From assembly GCA_905235675.1 (NCBI GenBank), contig CAJONC010000004.1:1-64000 (forward strand): DNA of 64,000 nucleotides, in the 5' to 3' direction. The stretch comes from an uncultured Bacteroidales bacterium. GTDB lineage: Bacteria; Bacteroidota; Bacteroidia; Bacteroidales; UBA932. A program made the translations under genes and the position numbers. This document shows, piece after piece, positions 1 through 9,186 of the stretch; the stretch's first letter is position 1, and every line of letters begins with the position of its first letter. Under the pieces are notes generated by a model. That model was not told where the DNA came from and did not search any database. It saw nothing but the letters and a program-made list of their open reading frames with translations.

Positions 1-300
1 GGTGTCCACCAGACGGCGCCACTCGAAGGGGGTGATGGTGGGGTCGCCCTCCTGCACCCTTTCCACCAGATGCATCCGACCGTGGTCGAGCCGCTTGTTG
101 TAGATGACCAGCCCGCCCGGCTCGTAACGCAGCAGTTTCATCATGTTGTTCGCGGAGTTCACGAACACGAACACATCGCCGCTGTACAGGTTCTGCCCCA
201 TTTGGTTGTTGACGATGCCGCTCAGCATGTTGAAGTTCTTACGCATGTCCGTAGGCTTCGTATAAAGCCAGAACTTCGTTCCGTCTCCCAGACTGAACAT
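1..300 (-). CDS. tnpB: IS66 accessory protein TnpB (Orf2), 3' truncated by window edge
   Basis: One hundred codons are open from ATG at 300 to the left edge. The protein starts MFSLGDGTKFWLY and contains TDMRKNF, then GDVFVFVN and a KLLRYEPGG stretch. This is the conserved core of IS66 Orf2/TnpB, a small protein needed for IS66 transposition whose biochemical role is unsettled. The start lies two bases after the tnpA stop, so the two are co-translated from one transcript. Only the last few residues and the downstream transposase gene are missing. Confidence 0.93.
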   Translation of the reverse strand, partial: MFSLGDGTKFWLYTKPTDMRKNFNMLSGIVNNQMGQNLYSGDVFVFVNSANNMMKLLRYEPGGLVIYNKRLDHGRMHLVERVQEGDPTITPFEWRRLVDT

Positions 301-302
301 GG

Positions 303-650
303 CTACAGGCTTTTGAGGATCGTGTATACCATTGCAGGGGTCAGGCCACCCTGGATGCGCATGTCCGTGCCGCCGACCGTCCGGAGCTCGATGCTCATCC
401 AGTTCTCACCGGCAGGATCCGCCTTGGCCTTCCCCCGGGCCGGGGAGGAACCAGGCATGGATGCCGTCACGGGCAGGCCGCTTCCGGCTATCGGAAGGAA
501 CCCCTCCGGGACTTCCGCCTTGCTGTATTTGCGTTTCCACCAGAAGTACTGGTGCTCCGGAATGCCTTTCTCCTGCAAAAGGCGCTTGATGGCGATGCCT
601 CTCTCGCGGCTCTCCGCCTGGATCTCTTCGATTTGTTCTCGTGTAAGCAT
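303..650 (-). CDS. tnpA: IS66 accessory protein TnpA
   Basis: A 115-residue protein with an N-terminal helical region (MLTREQIEEIQAES) and the motif HQYFWWKRKY, typical of the helix-turn-helix-like part of IS66 TnpA. The C-terminal half (residues 75-115) is a small beta-rich tail ending YTILKSL. It is the first gene of the element, with tnpB starting two bases after its stop. It probably binds the element ends; that role is inferred from family, not shown here. The ATG at 650 lies about 77 bp inside the predicted element end. Confidence 0.88.
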   Translation of the reverse strand: MLTREQIEEIQAESRERGIAIKRLLQEKGIPEHQYFWWKRKYSKAEVPEGFLPIAGSGLPVTASMPGSSPARGKAKADPAGENWMSIELRTVGGTDMRIQGGLTPAMVYTILKSL

Positions 651-837
651 GTGTCAGTTTGATATTAGTGCGACAAAGTTATATCACACTTTCATCAACT
701 GACAGACGTACTTGTTCGGATGCTTACGTATATATTTTCTCCCCCTGAAATCCAAGGGGAGAGATTTATTTAATTCATTAAAGAACAGCGATTTAAGCGC
801 CATGGGCGCCGTGTCGTGAAAAAGGCCACACTGTGAA

Positions 838-869
838 AAACCGCCCGAGCGTAATTGCCCGGGCGGTTT
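838..869 (-). terminator. Rho-independent terminator of the RHS/lipoprotein operon
   Basis: The seven-base arms CCGCCCG (841-847) and CGGGCGG (860-866) form a GC-rich stem flanked by A and T runs. On the minus strand the stem is followed by TTTTT, and it lies 9 bases past the stop of the lipoprotein gene. The rest of 728-877, between the IS66 end and this gene, shows no coding region that I trust. Confidence 0.85.
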
Positions 870-877
870 CGTTAAGG

Positions 878-1468
878 TCATTTGCTGTATCGTGCAACTA
901 CTTCTTCGTAGGGAGGCCACATATGGATGTCTTTCATTCGTTCATCGGGAGGGAAATGAAGTTCTAAAGCGCCGTCCTTATTCAGCAATGAATAAATATC
1001 GTTTATTTTCAAATCATACCTCACAAGATATTCATCAGCACCATAAAACTGAGTATAGAATTGTTCAGAATCACGTATTTCGTTCCATTTGGCCTCATAT
1101 ATTGAAAAATCTATAACAAAAAATGGAATAAAATCGCATGAAGTCGGAAACCAGTCTTCGAATGACTCAAAACGAAAACGGCGACAGGAAGTTGAATTCG
1201 GAAGAACCGTTGAAAAACCATCACACTTCCTTTGAATTAATGATGCCATAGTAGTATCAAATGGAATATCCTTTATCCATTTCTGTGCCCATCCATAATC
1301 ATTTAATTGCGAAACGCCTATTTCTTTATCAGTATCATTGTAGAAAAACATAGTTGTTTTCTTTTTAAATGGATTATCACATGAATATACAAAGAGCAAC
1401 AGAATCAGTATTAGAAGCACATCTATTTTATTAATACTTGCAGGGCTTTGTTGACTTATTGAAGGCAT
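878..1468 (-). CDS. Lipoprotein, candidate immunity protein of the RHS toxin
   Basis: I do not recognise a named family. From the ATG at 1468 the protein has about 196 residues: a short polar leader, a hydrophobic run (IDVLLILILLLFVYSC) ending in a lipobox-like cysteine, then a mature domain with many aromatic residues. A GTG inside the hydrophobic run is another possible start. The gene overlaps the 3' end of the RHS gene by 38 bp, the usual arrangement of toxin and immunity genes in polymorphic toxin systems. A membrane-anchored periplasmic lipoprotein would be well placed to block a toxin arriving from outside. The DNA is as AT-rich as the toxin tail and unlike the rest of the window, which suggests that the two were acquired together. 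A terminator follows. The immunity role is inferred from position only. Confidence 0.7.
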   Translation of the reverse strand: MPSISQQSPASINKIDVLLILILLLFVYSCDNPFKKKTTMFFYNDTDKEIGVSQLNDYGWAQKWIKDIPFDTTMASLIQRKCDGFSTVLPNSTSCRRFRFESFEDWFPTSCDFIPFFVIDFSIYEAKWNEIRDSEQFYTQFYGADEYLVRYDLKINDIYSLLNKDGALELHFPPDERMKDIHMWPPYEEVVARYSK

Positions 1469-4400
1469 AACTTGGAAAATGTTTTTCGAAATAATAGTAT
1501 GAATAAGAATTAGCATATGTTTCTGTCCAATAATGGTCATGATCTATTGTTGCCCCGTTTCGCAAATTCCACATACTCATCAAAGCTGGAGCAAAGTAGA
1601 ACACTCCCCATATCTTACTTTGGATTGTGTGGCCGAATTCATGTGTGTAATACTCATCTGCCATATCTCTGATGGACATAATGTAATCATCAAAGGAATT
1701 ATAACTGTCAATAACTGAGTTCGATTCATTACTATTGATATTTATATAACTCCCAAGTGTTGCCGCTGGTCCTCTATCACCATTGAAATAAGTACCAAAA
1801 GTTGCACCTCCAAAGAAATCGATTCTATCATTCCAAGGGCTACGTAAACTTGTCCAACTATATCCTAAGAATTGTTGGAGACCTTCCCAAGTATGACGAC
1901 TAATCCCTTCCCAAACTTGGCCCATAAAATTCCTGTTCTCATCCAAATAAAATTGGCCTAATACACTTTTTCCAAAATTATTGAACCATTGATCATTATT
2001 ATTCGCAATTCCATTGTATAGATTTCCTACAAAATTTATACCCGTCATTAAAGTGTACGCATGCTTCAAATTGAACAGGGTTTGTTTTCCTATGAGTCTA
2101 CATACCCAAGATTGAGATCCTGCCATTGCCTCAAACGGTGCATTAATTAAAGGAGTGGCAAAGTTCCATGAAGCCCCAACGACCGCTCCGGCAATCGCTC
2201 CGGAGAAAAAATACTTTGCCCATTTCCCGTGTCCTAAATCATCCCCCCTAATAGCATGCGCACCAAGGTTTCCAAAAGCAAATACAGCAGCACTGATTAG
2301 TATTGCTGATGTGGCAGATATGACAAACTCCCCACTCTCATCCGTATACTTCAGTGGATTATTCAGGCAATAAGAGTAGCGGTTGAAATTCTGCGTTGAT
2401 GAAGGATCCTGAATGAGGGGGTCGGGCGCGAGGAAGCGGCCGATGAAGGGGTCGTAGAGGCGGGCATTGCAGTTGATAAATCCCGTGCCGTAGATATGCT
2501 CGTGGCCCGTGTAGCCGTGGCTGCCCACATACACCGACAGGCCTGTACGCATCAACGGGGAGAGAGCAATCAGGGTATCGATAATCTCGTCCTCTACCGC
2601 AAGCGAGTCTACCGGATCCACCTTCCCGTCCATCTGTATGCCCCAGGGATCATAGCGGAACCGCTCCACTACGTCGCCGTCCACCGTCATCACCTCCGTG
2701 ATGCTCCCCTGTACGTCGCGCCCTATGTTGAATGGAGTCCATACTCCGTTATTCACACTTGCTGCTTTCACAAGCACCATAGGCGCGTCGTACGCCGTGC
2801 CGCCCAGGAACAGGCGCTCGGCATTCTCCGTGATGCTGTCACCTGTATTTTCGTCTTTTTCATACACGCCTCCAATATACCAGCGGTTCATGCTCACGCC
2901 AAGTGTCACGTCGCTCATCGACGCCCTGGACTTCTCTCCCCCGCCATTATAGACATATGCCAAATACGCGTTTTCTCCGTCGAACGAGATTCCTGCTGGA
3001 CGGTCGAAACTGGTAGTGGTTGCACTCGCTCCTGTGATAAAGCTAAGGTTCTCCCCTCCTATATCCTCTGACCCGGTAGATTTATACGGATCTGCAGGAT
3101 CTCCGTACAATATGTTTAGCGAGAATTGGGAATCGTAGCTCCTGCCTGTCACGTTCCCTTTGGAGTTAAAGGTTGTCCCTGCGTTGTTGTACAGGTACTC
3201 CGTTGGTGTCCATTCGTTCCAGCTTTCGTTCGCGGATGTGAGGCGGTTGAGATTGTCGTAGGAGAAACTCTCCGTGATTCCAAGCACGTTGTCCTTGCGC
3301 CAGGTCATGTTCCCGTTGGCGGCGTTGTATGAATACCGGAGGTCCTGAACCGTTTCGTTCTGCGAATTCCGTATCTGCCTTACTGAAGGAAGACCGGCAG
3401 ACGTGAAAGAATATGTTCTGGAAACATTTCCCGAATTAACCGCAGTTGGCTGTCCCAGGTCGTTTTCTGCGGTAAGTGCAAATACGACCGTGCCGTCCGG
3501 AAGGCTGATGCCGGTGTTGTGCCCGTTTGTCCACGTATAACTTTCCGTGGTTATCGTTCCTGCCTGGGTAGCATAGCTTATGCTCGCGACATTGCTGCCG
3601 GCCCCATACACATAGCTCTTCTGCATCCAGTGGCCTGCATCGGCGTATTCCGTCTCGCTCGCCGTGCGGCCGTAACCATCGTAGGTGAACGACCTTGACG
3701 TGCCGTTAGTGGAGGTCTCGCTCAGGAGTTTGCCGTAACTGCTGCTGTTCAAGGTTGTGCCGTAGGTGTAGATGGTGTTGAACTCAGGCCTTGTGACAGA
3801 AGTCACCCTTCCGAAGCGGTCGTAGTTCGTAGTAACCGTGCCGTTGGGGCCGGTGTGGGCCACACTGCTGCTGCCGTCGGCATTGTCCGTGTAGGTGTCA
3901 GTCCTTGTACCCGCGCTCGGATCCACAATGGAGGAACGCCTCCCGTAAGTGTCGTACTGGAATGTGGTCACGATATTCTGCGACGTCCCGTTCGGTGTCA
4001 CGGTTACGCTCGACGGCTGGCCGTCATCCCTGAGGGCGTAGGTTATTGTGCCTCCGGCATCGTCGACACTTACCACGTTCCCCTCCGCATCGGTGGTGCT
4101 GGTGGAGGATATTCCCTCTTTTGTAGTAGTGATGCTTGTGCCGCTGTAACTCCAAGTCGTCTGCTTCCCGCTCGCTTCGGTGAGCCGGACAGGACGGTCA
4201 AAGGCGTCATATCCGTATATATTCCACTGGTAGGAGCCATGGGCGTCGTCGCGAAGCGGCAGGCTCTTCCTGACCACGCGGCCGCGGGAATCGTATTCCG
4301 TGTAACTACGCATCCATACTTCATCGAAACGCTGCTCCGCACTACATACCTCGCGCCCGAGGGCATCGTACCATGCCTTCACTGTAGGATGACCGGAAGT

Positions 4401-7400
4401 CGTGTTCGTCACGCAGAGAACTCCCGGTCCGCCGTTTACACACCAAGTAAGGGCGGTGGATTCCACCGTCCCGTCCGGATGAGTGGTCTGTATGGGGTTG
4501 CCCCAGGCATCGCAAGTGACAACGGTGTTCTGCCCAAGCCAGTTGGTGCGGGTCAGCGGGGTGCCGTACTTGTCGTAGTTCTGGTATGTCGTCGTACGGC
4601 CAAGGGGGTCCGTACTGCTTGTAAGATAGCGTCCAGACGCGTCGTAGGCATAAGTCGTGGTGTTGAAGGTTGTGGCACCGTATGCTGCCTCGCCCTTGCT
4701 CAACACGTTGCCCTTCGCATCATAACTATAGTTCTGCTCGTTCTCAAGGTTGGTCCCAGTCGTGCCGGTGTACGTCTTGACGTTCGTCGGGTTGTAGTGG
4801 ACGTCGTAGGTCGTCACTGTGCGGGTCTTCCACACGCTCTGGGCGTTGCCGTCGGTGTTGCGTGTCACGGTCTGCTCCGTCACGGAGCCAAGGAGATACA
4901 AGTTGCCCGTAAGAGAGTGCGAGTAAGTCGCCTGGAGCGTCTCCATCTGCGGCGTGCCGTTTGCACCGATCTTTCGCGTCGTCACCACCTGCGTGGGTTG
5001 GTCGTAGGTGTCATAGCTGTATGCGGACGTAGTGATTATCCCCGTGAGGACGTCCGTCACGGTGCTCTGAACAAGGCGCGGATCCGCCTTGCCGCCGATC
5101 CCCGTATGTGAGTCATAAGCGTATGTGGCGCTTGAGAACGGCGATGAAGCATCAATGAGACTTATGGTCTGTGCGATCGCTACTCCGTATTTCTCAGGAT
5201 CAAGAGTGTTTACCGTCACGGTACTGCCCACATAGTCTGTCGCTGTCACCGTACCGAATCCGCAGAATCCAAGCCCACGGTTGTTGTGGGCTGCATCCTT
5301 ATAGGAGTACGAGTTCTTCGCGACGATTGAGTCTTCACTCCTTCCCGCCGTACTTGCGACTACGAAGGACGGGAATGCGTATTTCAAATAACCGTCAGAT
5401 GATGAATATAGGCGATTGACGTTTTCGGAATAAACAGCATTCGCTCCACGCGTCATAATGTTCCCATAGCCGGTTCCGGTAAGGTTCCCCGCACCATCAC
5501 AATTGCTTCTTACAAGTCGCATAAGCGAACGGTCCCGCGTGAACGCATATTTGGTCATATATGTCCCACCGATTGACACTACACCGCTTATGCCGTATGT
5601 GTCGAAGAGATTGAACGGCACCAGATTCGCATTGAACCGGCCAAGGTAGCACTCTCGGACATCCCCGCTATGGAACCCGCACCCGTTCCGGTTGAGTGCG
5701 ACCTTCATCCAGCCGTTCTCCGTTTTGACCAGGGCATCCGTCAGACCATCGTGGTTGACGTCTGCAAAGGTGAGTTCATCACTGCTTCCGACGGTCAGTC
5801 CGGGGAGGGGCCTGTTTTCATAGCCGGCTCCCGTATAGAACCACGCGGAAGCGCTGCCATTGCTTTCGACTACCACGAAATCCAAATAGCCGTCCCCGTT
5901 GACGTCCGTAACGAACGGCCCCCCGTGGTTCCAGGCACTTGAAGGCAGGAAACTCCAGGTACTCTCTAGGATAAAGCCTTCGCTTAGCGATGCACACCCG
6001 AACACTTGTATCGTAGGGATTTCCCCTGAGATACGTACCAGTTCACTGCGGCCGTCCGCATCAATGTCAATGGACAGCAGGCAGTAATTATCAATGGGTT
6101 CATCTATTTCTACATAATGTTCAAAACAGTACTTTTCATTCTGCTTCGTTCCAGATTGCAAATCAACTAATGCTACATACGAAATGTGACTGTCGCCATT
6201 GCCATCTCTACACGAGGATATCACTGCAAGATCAACAGCACCGTCACCATCATAATCTCCGAACACGTAATCCAGAGGCGCTGGACTGTACGAGTTGCTG
6301 CCGGGCCCAAAACGAACACTTCCCTTAACACTCGAGACAAAACTTTTGGTCAGATCAAGCCCAGTATCGCCGATGTCGTATATTTTTATCCTCAAGGGCG
6401 TTTCTTGGTCAGTTGCTGGTATGGAGAAATTAATTTTCACAAGTTCGTCCAGGCCGTCACCATTCGTATCAATGGCTTCAACGGTCTGGAACCACCATTC
6501 CGTATTGGCCGTTAAAGGGGAAGAATTGCCAATAGATGGATATATTGTAATAGTTTCATCACCATCGTACCCTGACCCGTAAGAGATTGTTCCTCCACTA
6601 TATTTTTTTCTCTCATATCGCGGCTTCGCCGGCCAACTTACCACACCGTCTGCAGCCTGTCCTCCGTAAAAGTGACCACGGATATGCTGGTAAAAAGTCT
6701 CTGGTTCGTAATTGTATACTACTCCTGTGGTGCTCTCAGGCAGCAGCGCTGCGGGTATCCCCGAGCATTCGTCCACCACATAGTCGAAGGTGACCGGTGG
6801 CAGTATGTGGCTTCCACCATCGCTGCAGCCTATCTGCTTCAGCAGGCTGGCATCTTCACACAATTCGTGAGTGAGACTGTATTCAGCAAGCGTTTCCGCT
6901 CCGTTCCTGCTGGTAATCCCTTTAAGCAGGTAGCCGTTCGTGAACTTGGTTCCGGCATAGTAAGCGGTTACCTTGTCGGCACGCTGAGCATATTCGAATA
7001 GTATTGAGGCGGCAGGGGCTCCATTGCCATCATAGCCATACTTAATGGCGGTAATACGGTAATCAGTGCCCCCGTCCTCCGGTTGCGCATACTCGTATGT
7101 AATCCTGTTTCCATACATGTCCGTCTTCTCCGTTATGGGATATACCGCATTCGTAGACTCGCTGTCACTCCATCCATAGGTGGCTTTGGTGCCGTCGGGG
7201 TATGCCACGTCAAAGTGCGTCAGTTCACCTTCGACGTTACGGTGTGCTTTCGCATATACCAGTCCCCTCGCGCTCACAAGAGGATAAGCGGCGGCGAAAT
7301 CCGGCCCTTCGTTATCGAGCAGCGGCACGCCGTCCAGGGCCCATTTCGCATCGGCGTCGTCTGTTCGCGCCGCACTCTGCGTTCCGTGCCAGTAGCGTGT

Positions 7401-8639
7401 TTTGGGAATAATGCTTATGGAGGAAAGCCCGGAGATCCCCCAACCGAAACCAGCTATACCGTTTCCTCCTTGACTATTATAGGAGAGCCCAACTTCCGGG
7501 ACGAGTCCGAGTCCGGATGCAGTAGGAACTGTCATCGCGTAAGCCCTGCCTCCAGTAGGGGTTGTACCTGCCTCAATGGGGATTTGCCTCGCGTCGTAAC
7601 CGGCTCCGCCCGAAGAGTTGGCGTGGCATTGAAGGAATGCTGCGAGAGAATCCGGGTTTACCTTTTTATCGAACGACGCCCCTGTCACCGCCGCCCATGC
7701 TCTGTTGGTGGTATCCGAAGGATCTTCCGTGAAACGACGGCGCTGGCGAAGGGTTACATATGCGCTGTGACCATATTCATCCTTCAGCTCCAATTCTTCC
7801 ACTATGTCGTTATACAATATGTTGGTGGACTGTGGCCATACAGACAGTATCGTGTCTCCGGTGCCGCTCGTACTGCTTAGTGTAAAGAGGCTGGGATATG
7901 CGCCCGTGCTGTCCGTATACCAGCTGCCTTCCGAGGCGAGGCTTATTGCCTTGGGAGATGTGTCTTCCGCATCCCAAACAAAGGCGGAAGGTGATACCGC
8001 GATTGTGGATGACGACGGGTTTCCGCTTTGGGTGAGAGTGACACTGCGTACAAGGCTACTACCACAGCGCACGTATAACACCGCACTACGTGTAGATCCG
8101 GATGGATTGGCTGTAAGTGGCGTTACCGTTATGGTATTCTCCCCATCACCTGATTGGGCGCTCAGCTGCACCCACGGCGCTTCCGTACCGGCCGTCCACG
8201 AACCGCTGCAGTTGATGCTCAGCGTTTTGCCGGCAGTTGAATTGAATGCCCACGACAGTGAAGAAGGACTCACCGACAGGGTATTGGCAACCGCATTATG
8301 GGCAAGTTGCAGGTAATACATTCCACTGTTATCCCAAAAGGCTATGTTTTCCACAATGTTGCTGCCGCTGGTATTTGCCGTCAAAGGCGTCACCTCAATT
8401 TCATATCCATTCACTCCATTATAGCGGGAGAAGGAGAAATGACTGTCAAGACTCGTAGAGTCGGTGTCCCACCAGCCCGGAGAATGGACTGTAACGGTCT
8501 TAGGAGATGTGTCCTCCGCACTCCACGTGAGTGTGGAAGGCGTGAAACTGACCTGGGCACTTGCTGTGCTCAGCCACAGAACGGACAATACTGCCACCGC
8601 TGCGATGGCGACTGCCCTGAATAATGAATTCTTTTTCAT
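1431..8639 (-). CDS. Secreted BACON-SpvB-RHS polymorphic toxin with zincin-like C-terminal domain
   Basis: The protein has 2402 residues. Residues 1-28 are a signal peptide ending TASA. Three BACON-like domains follow (about 30-115, 117-205, 212-300). An SpvB/TcaC-type region starts near 345, and FG-GAP/VCBS-like repeats (DYDGDGAVD, DVNGDGYLD, DVNHDGLTD) lie at about 770-990. A long array of YD/RHS repeats runs from about 1150 to 2000. The RHS core motif RLYDPFIGRFLAPDP is near 2059, and the core ends near 2100 at TDESGE. The remaining 300 residues have no RHS character: a hydrophobic Gly/Ala-rich stretch, then HEFGH at 2333-2337 and a Glu in WTETYAN (about 2373), the pattern of a zinc metallopeptidase. 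RHS shells encapsulate and release such C-terminal toxins. The tail is clearly AT-rich compared with the GC-rich shell, a sign of module exchange. The target of the protease is unknown. Confidence 0.9.
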   Translation of the reverse strand: MKKNSLFRAVAIAAVAVLSVLWLSTASAQVSFTPSTLTWSAEDTSPKTVTVHSPGWWDTDSTSLDSHFSFSRYNGVNGYEIEVTPLTANTSGSNIVENIAFWDNSGMYYLQLAHNAVANTLSVSPSSLSWAFNSTAGKTLSINCSGSWTAGTEAPWVQLSAQSGDGENTITVTPLTANPSGSTRSAVLYVRCGSSLVRSVTLTQSGNPSSSTIAVSPSAFVWDAEDTSPKAISLASEGSWYTDSTGAYPSLFTLSSTSGTGDTILSVWPQSTNILYNDIVEELELKDEYGHSAYVTLRQRRRFTEDPSDTTNRAWAAVTGASFDKKVNPDSLAAFLQCHANSSGGAGYDARQIPIEAGTTPTGGRAYAMTVPTASGLGLVPEVGLSYNSQGGNGIAGFGWGISGLSSISIIPKTRYWHGTQSAARTDDADAKWALDGVPLLDNEGPDFAAAYPLVSARGLVYAKAHRNVEGELTHFDVAYPDGTKATYGWSDSESTNAVYPITEKTDMYGNRITYEYAQPEDGGTDYRITAIKYGYDGNGAPAASILFEYAQRADKVTAYYAGTKFTNGYLLKGITSRNGAETLAEYSLTHELCEDASLLKQIGCSDGGSHILPPVTFDYVVDECSGIPAALLPESTTGVVYNYEPETFYQHIRGHFYGGQAADGVVSWPAKPRYERKKYSGGTISYGSGYDGDETITIYPSIGNSSPLTANTEWWFQTVEAIDTNGDGLDELVKINFSIPATDQETPLRIKIYDIGDTGLDLTKSFVSSVKGSVRFGPGSNSYSPAPLDYVFGDYDGDGAVDLAVISSCRDGNGDSHISYVALVDLQSGTKQNEKYCFEHYVEIDEPIDNYCLLSIDIDADGRSELVRISGEIPTIQVFGCASLSEGFILESTWSFLPSSAWNHGGPFVTDVNGDGYLDFVVVESNGSASAWFYTGAGYENRPLPGLTVGSSDELTFADVNHDGLTDALVKTENGWMKVALNRNGCGFHSGDVRECYLGRFNANLVPFNLFDTYGISGVVSIGGTYMTKYAFTRDRSLMRLVRSNCDGAGNLTGTGYGNIMTRGANAVYSENVNRLYSSSDGYLKYAFPSFVVASTAGRSEDSIVAKNSYSYKDAAHNNRGLGFCGFGTVTATDYVGSTVTVNTLDPEKYGVAIAQTISLIDASSPFSSATYAYDSHTGIGGKADPRLVQSTVTDVLTGIITTSAYSYDTYDQPTQVVTTRKIGANGTPQMETLQATYSHSLTGNLYLLGSVTEQTVTRNTDGNAQSVWKTRTVTTYDVHYNPTNVKTYTGTTGTNLENEQNYSYDAKGNVLSKGEAAYGATTFNTTTYAYDASGRYLTSSTDPLGRTTTYQNYDKYGTPLTRTNWLGQNTVVTCDAWGNPIQTTHPDGTVESTALTWCVNGGPGVLCVTNTTSGHPTVKAWYDALGREVCSAEQRFDEVWMRSYTEYDSRGRVVRKSLPLRDDAHGSYQWNIYGYDAFDRPVRLTEASGKQTTWSYSGTSITTTKEGISSTSTTDAEGNVVSVDDAGGTITYALRDDGQPSSVTVTPNGTSQNIVTTFQYDTYGRRSSIVDPSAGTRTDTYTDNADGSSSVAHTGPNGTVTTNYDRFGRVTSVTRPEFNTIYTYGTTLNSSSYGKLLSETSTNGTSRSFTYDGYGRTASETEYADAGHWMQKSYVYGAGSNVASISYATQAGTITTESYTWTNGHNTGISLPDGTVVFALTAENDLGQPTAVNSGNVSRTYSFTSAGLPSVRQIRNSQNETVQDLRYSYNAANGNMTWRKDNVLGITESFSYDNLNRLTSANESWNEWTPTEYLYNNAGTTFNSKGNVTGRSYDSQFSLNILYGDPADPYKSTGSEDIGGENLSFITGASATTTSFDRPAGISFDGENAYLAYVYNGGGEKSRASMSDVTLGVSMNRWYIGGVYEKDENTGDSITENAERLFLGGTAYDAPMVLVKAASVNNGVWTPFNIGRDVQGSITEVMTVDGDVVERFRYDPWGIQMDGKVDPVDSLAVEDEIIDTLIALSPLMRTGLSVYVGSHGYTGHEHIYGTGFINCNARLYDPFIGRFLAPDPLIQDPSSTQNFNRYSYCLNNPLKYTDESGEFVISATSAILISAAVFAFGNLGAHAIRGDDLGHGKWAKYFFSGAIAGAVVGASWNFATPLINAPFEAMAGSQSWVCRLIGKQTLFNLKHAYTLMTGINFVGNLYNGIANNNDQWFNNFGKSVLGQFYLDENRNFMGQVWEGISRHTWEGLQQFLGYSWTSLRSPWNDRIDFFGGATFGTYFNGDRGPAATLGSYININSNESNSVIDSYNSFDDYIMSIRDMADEYYTHEFGHTIQSKIWGVFYFAPALMSMWNLRNGATIDHDHYWTETYANSYSYYYFEKHFPSYAFNKSTKPCKY

Positions 8640-9001
8640 TGTTTTCCGTTTTTAATCGTTGATTCTTGTTTAACCACCCAGGGCCTCACTGCCCTTGAGT
8701 GCAAGACTACCCTCCTGACAGGAGGTATGATTTTGCGGAATCCGGCGGAAAACAGGGGCAATTTGTTTATTTGAAAATAATTGCCTATTTTTGAATCGCC
8801 ATTCCGCATCGCTCGGATGACTGGTCCGAGGTTGCACCAATTCCATGGCACCCAAAGAATGGAACTTTCTAATCTTGGCGGATCGGGGGTTCCGTTCTTC
8901 TTTTATAGTCATGACTTGATTACTTCATAATTCCTACTAACCTAATTATTGAAAAATATAATTCTGAATGAGATGATAATGATATGCCATCCCTCCGACT
9001 A

Positions 9002-9033
9002 CAAAGTTATAAACAAAAATCTGTATAGTCAAA
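9002..9033 (-). promoter_or_regulatory. Bacteroidetes promoter for the RHS gene
   Basis: Read on the minus strand, TAACTTTG (9002-9009) is a -7 box and TTTG (9030-9033) a -33 box, with 20 nt between them. No better pair lies closer to the RHS start. Transcription would begin near 8997. Confidence 0.6.
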
Positions 9034-9119
9034 ATAATTTTTGAAAAATTTTATAAAACCTATACTAAAATTTTTTATCTTGTTAAATAACAATTGTTTA
9101 TAAAATTCGAAAAATAGTT

Positions 9120-9151
9120 TTTGTTATTATAAAAAAATATTTGTATCTTTG
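9120..9151 (+). promoter_or_regulatory. Bacteroidetes promoter for the HTH gene
   Basis: TTTG (9120-9123) and TATCTTTG (9144-9151) are 20 nt apart, an excellent match to the Bacteroidetes -33/-7 consensus. The ATG at 9187 gives a leader of about 30 nt. Confidence 0.75.
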
Positions 9152-9186
9152 CAGTCCCTAAATTACATGTCAAAGGCAGCAACTAA

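Larger units (their letters stand above)
1..727 (-). mobile_element. IS66-family insertion sequence, one end (partial)
   Basis: The element carries tnpA and tnpB in the usual IS66 order on the minus strand and runs off the left edge, so the transposase (tnpC) is not visible. Reading inward from 727 the minus strand begins GTAAGCATCC, which fits the GTAAG-type start of IS66 terminal repeats, so I place the element end at about 727. The next eight bases (728-735, GTATATAT) would then be one copy of the expected 8-bp target duplication. The boundary is inferred, because the other end is outside the window. Confidence 0.75.
8640..9186. other. 547-bp divergent intergenic region with structured RHS leader
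   Basis: The half near the RHS gene contains two possible hairpins: AGGGC/GCCCT (about 8687-8703) and CCTCCT-GAC-AGGAGG (8711-8725). The latter is a perfect palindrome that also buries an SD-like GGAGG. The half near 9187 is strongly AT-rich and holds one promoter for each direction. If the RHS promoter at 9002-9033 is used, the RHS mRNA has a leader of about 350 nt. ORFs seen here have no recognisable protein features. Confidence 0.6.

Noticed and set aside
684..920. Minus-strand 78-residue frame between IS66 and the lipoprotein gene
   Set aside because: It crosses the IS end and the terminator hairpin and has no protein-like pattern.
3100..5100. Repetitive sequence considered as a CRISPR or tandem repeat array
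   Set aside because: The periodicity is the loose YD-repeat code of the RHS protein. There are no identical repeats with spacers.
3855..5111. Long plus-strand frame opposite the RHS gene
   Set aside because: It mirrors the repeat array of the RHS gene, has no recognisable domain, and arises from codon bias on the other strand.
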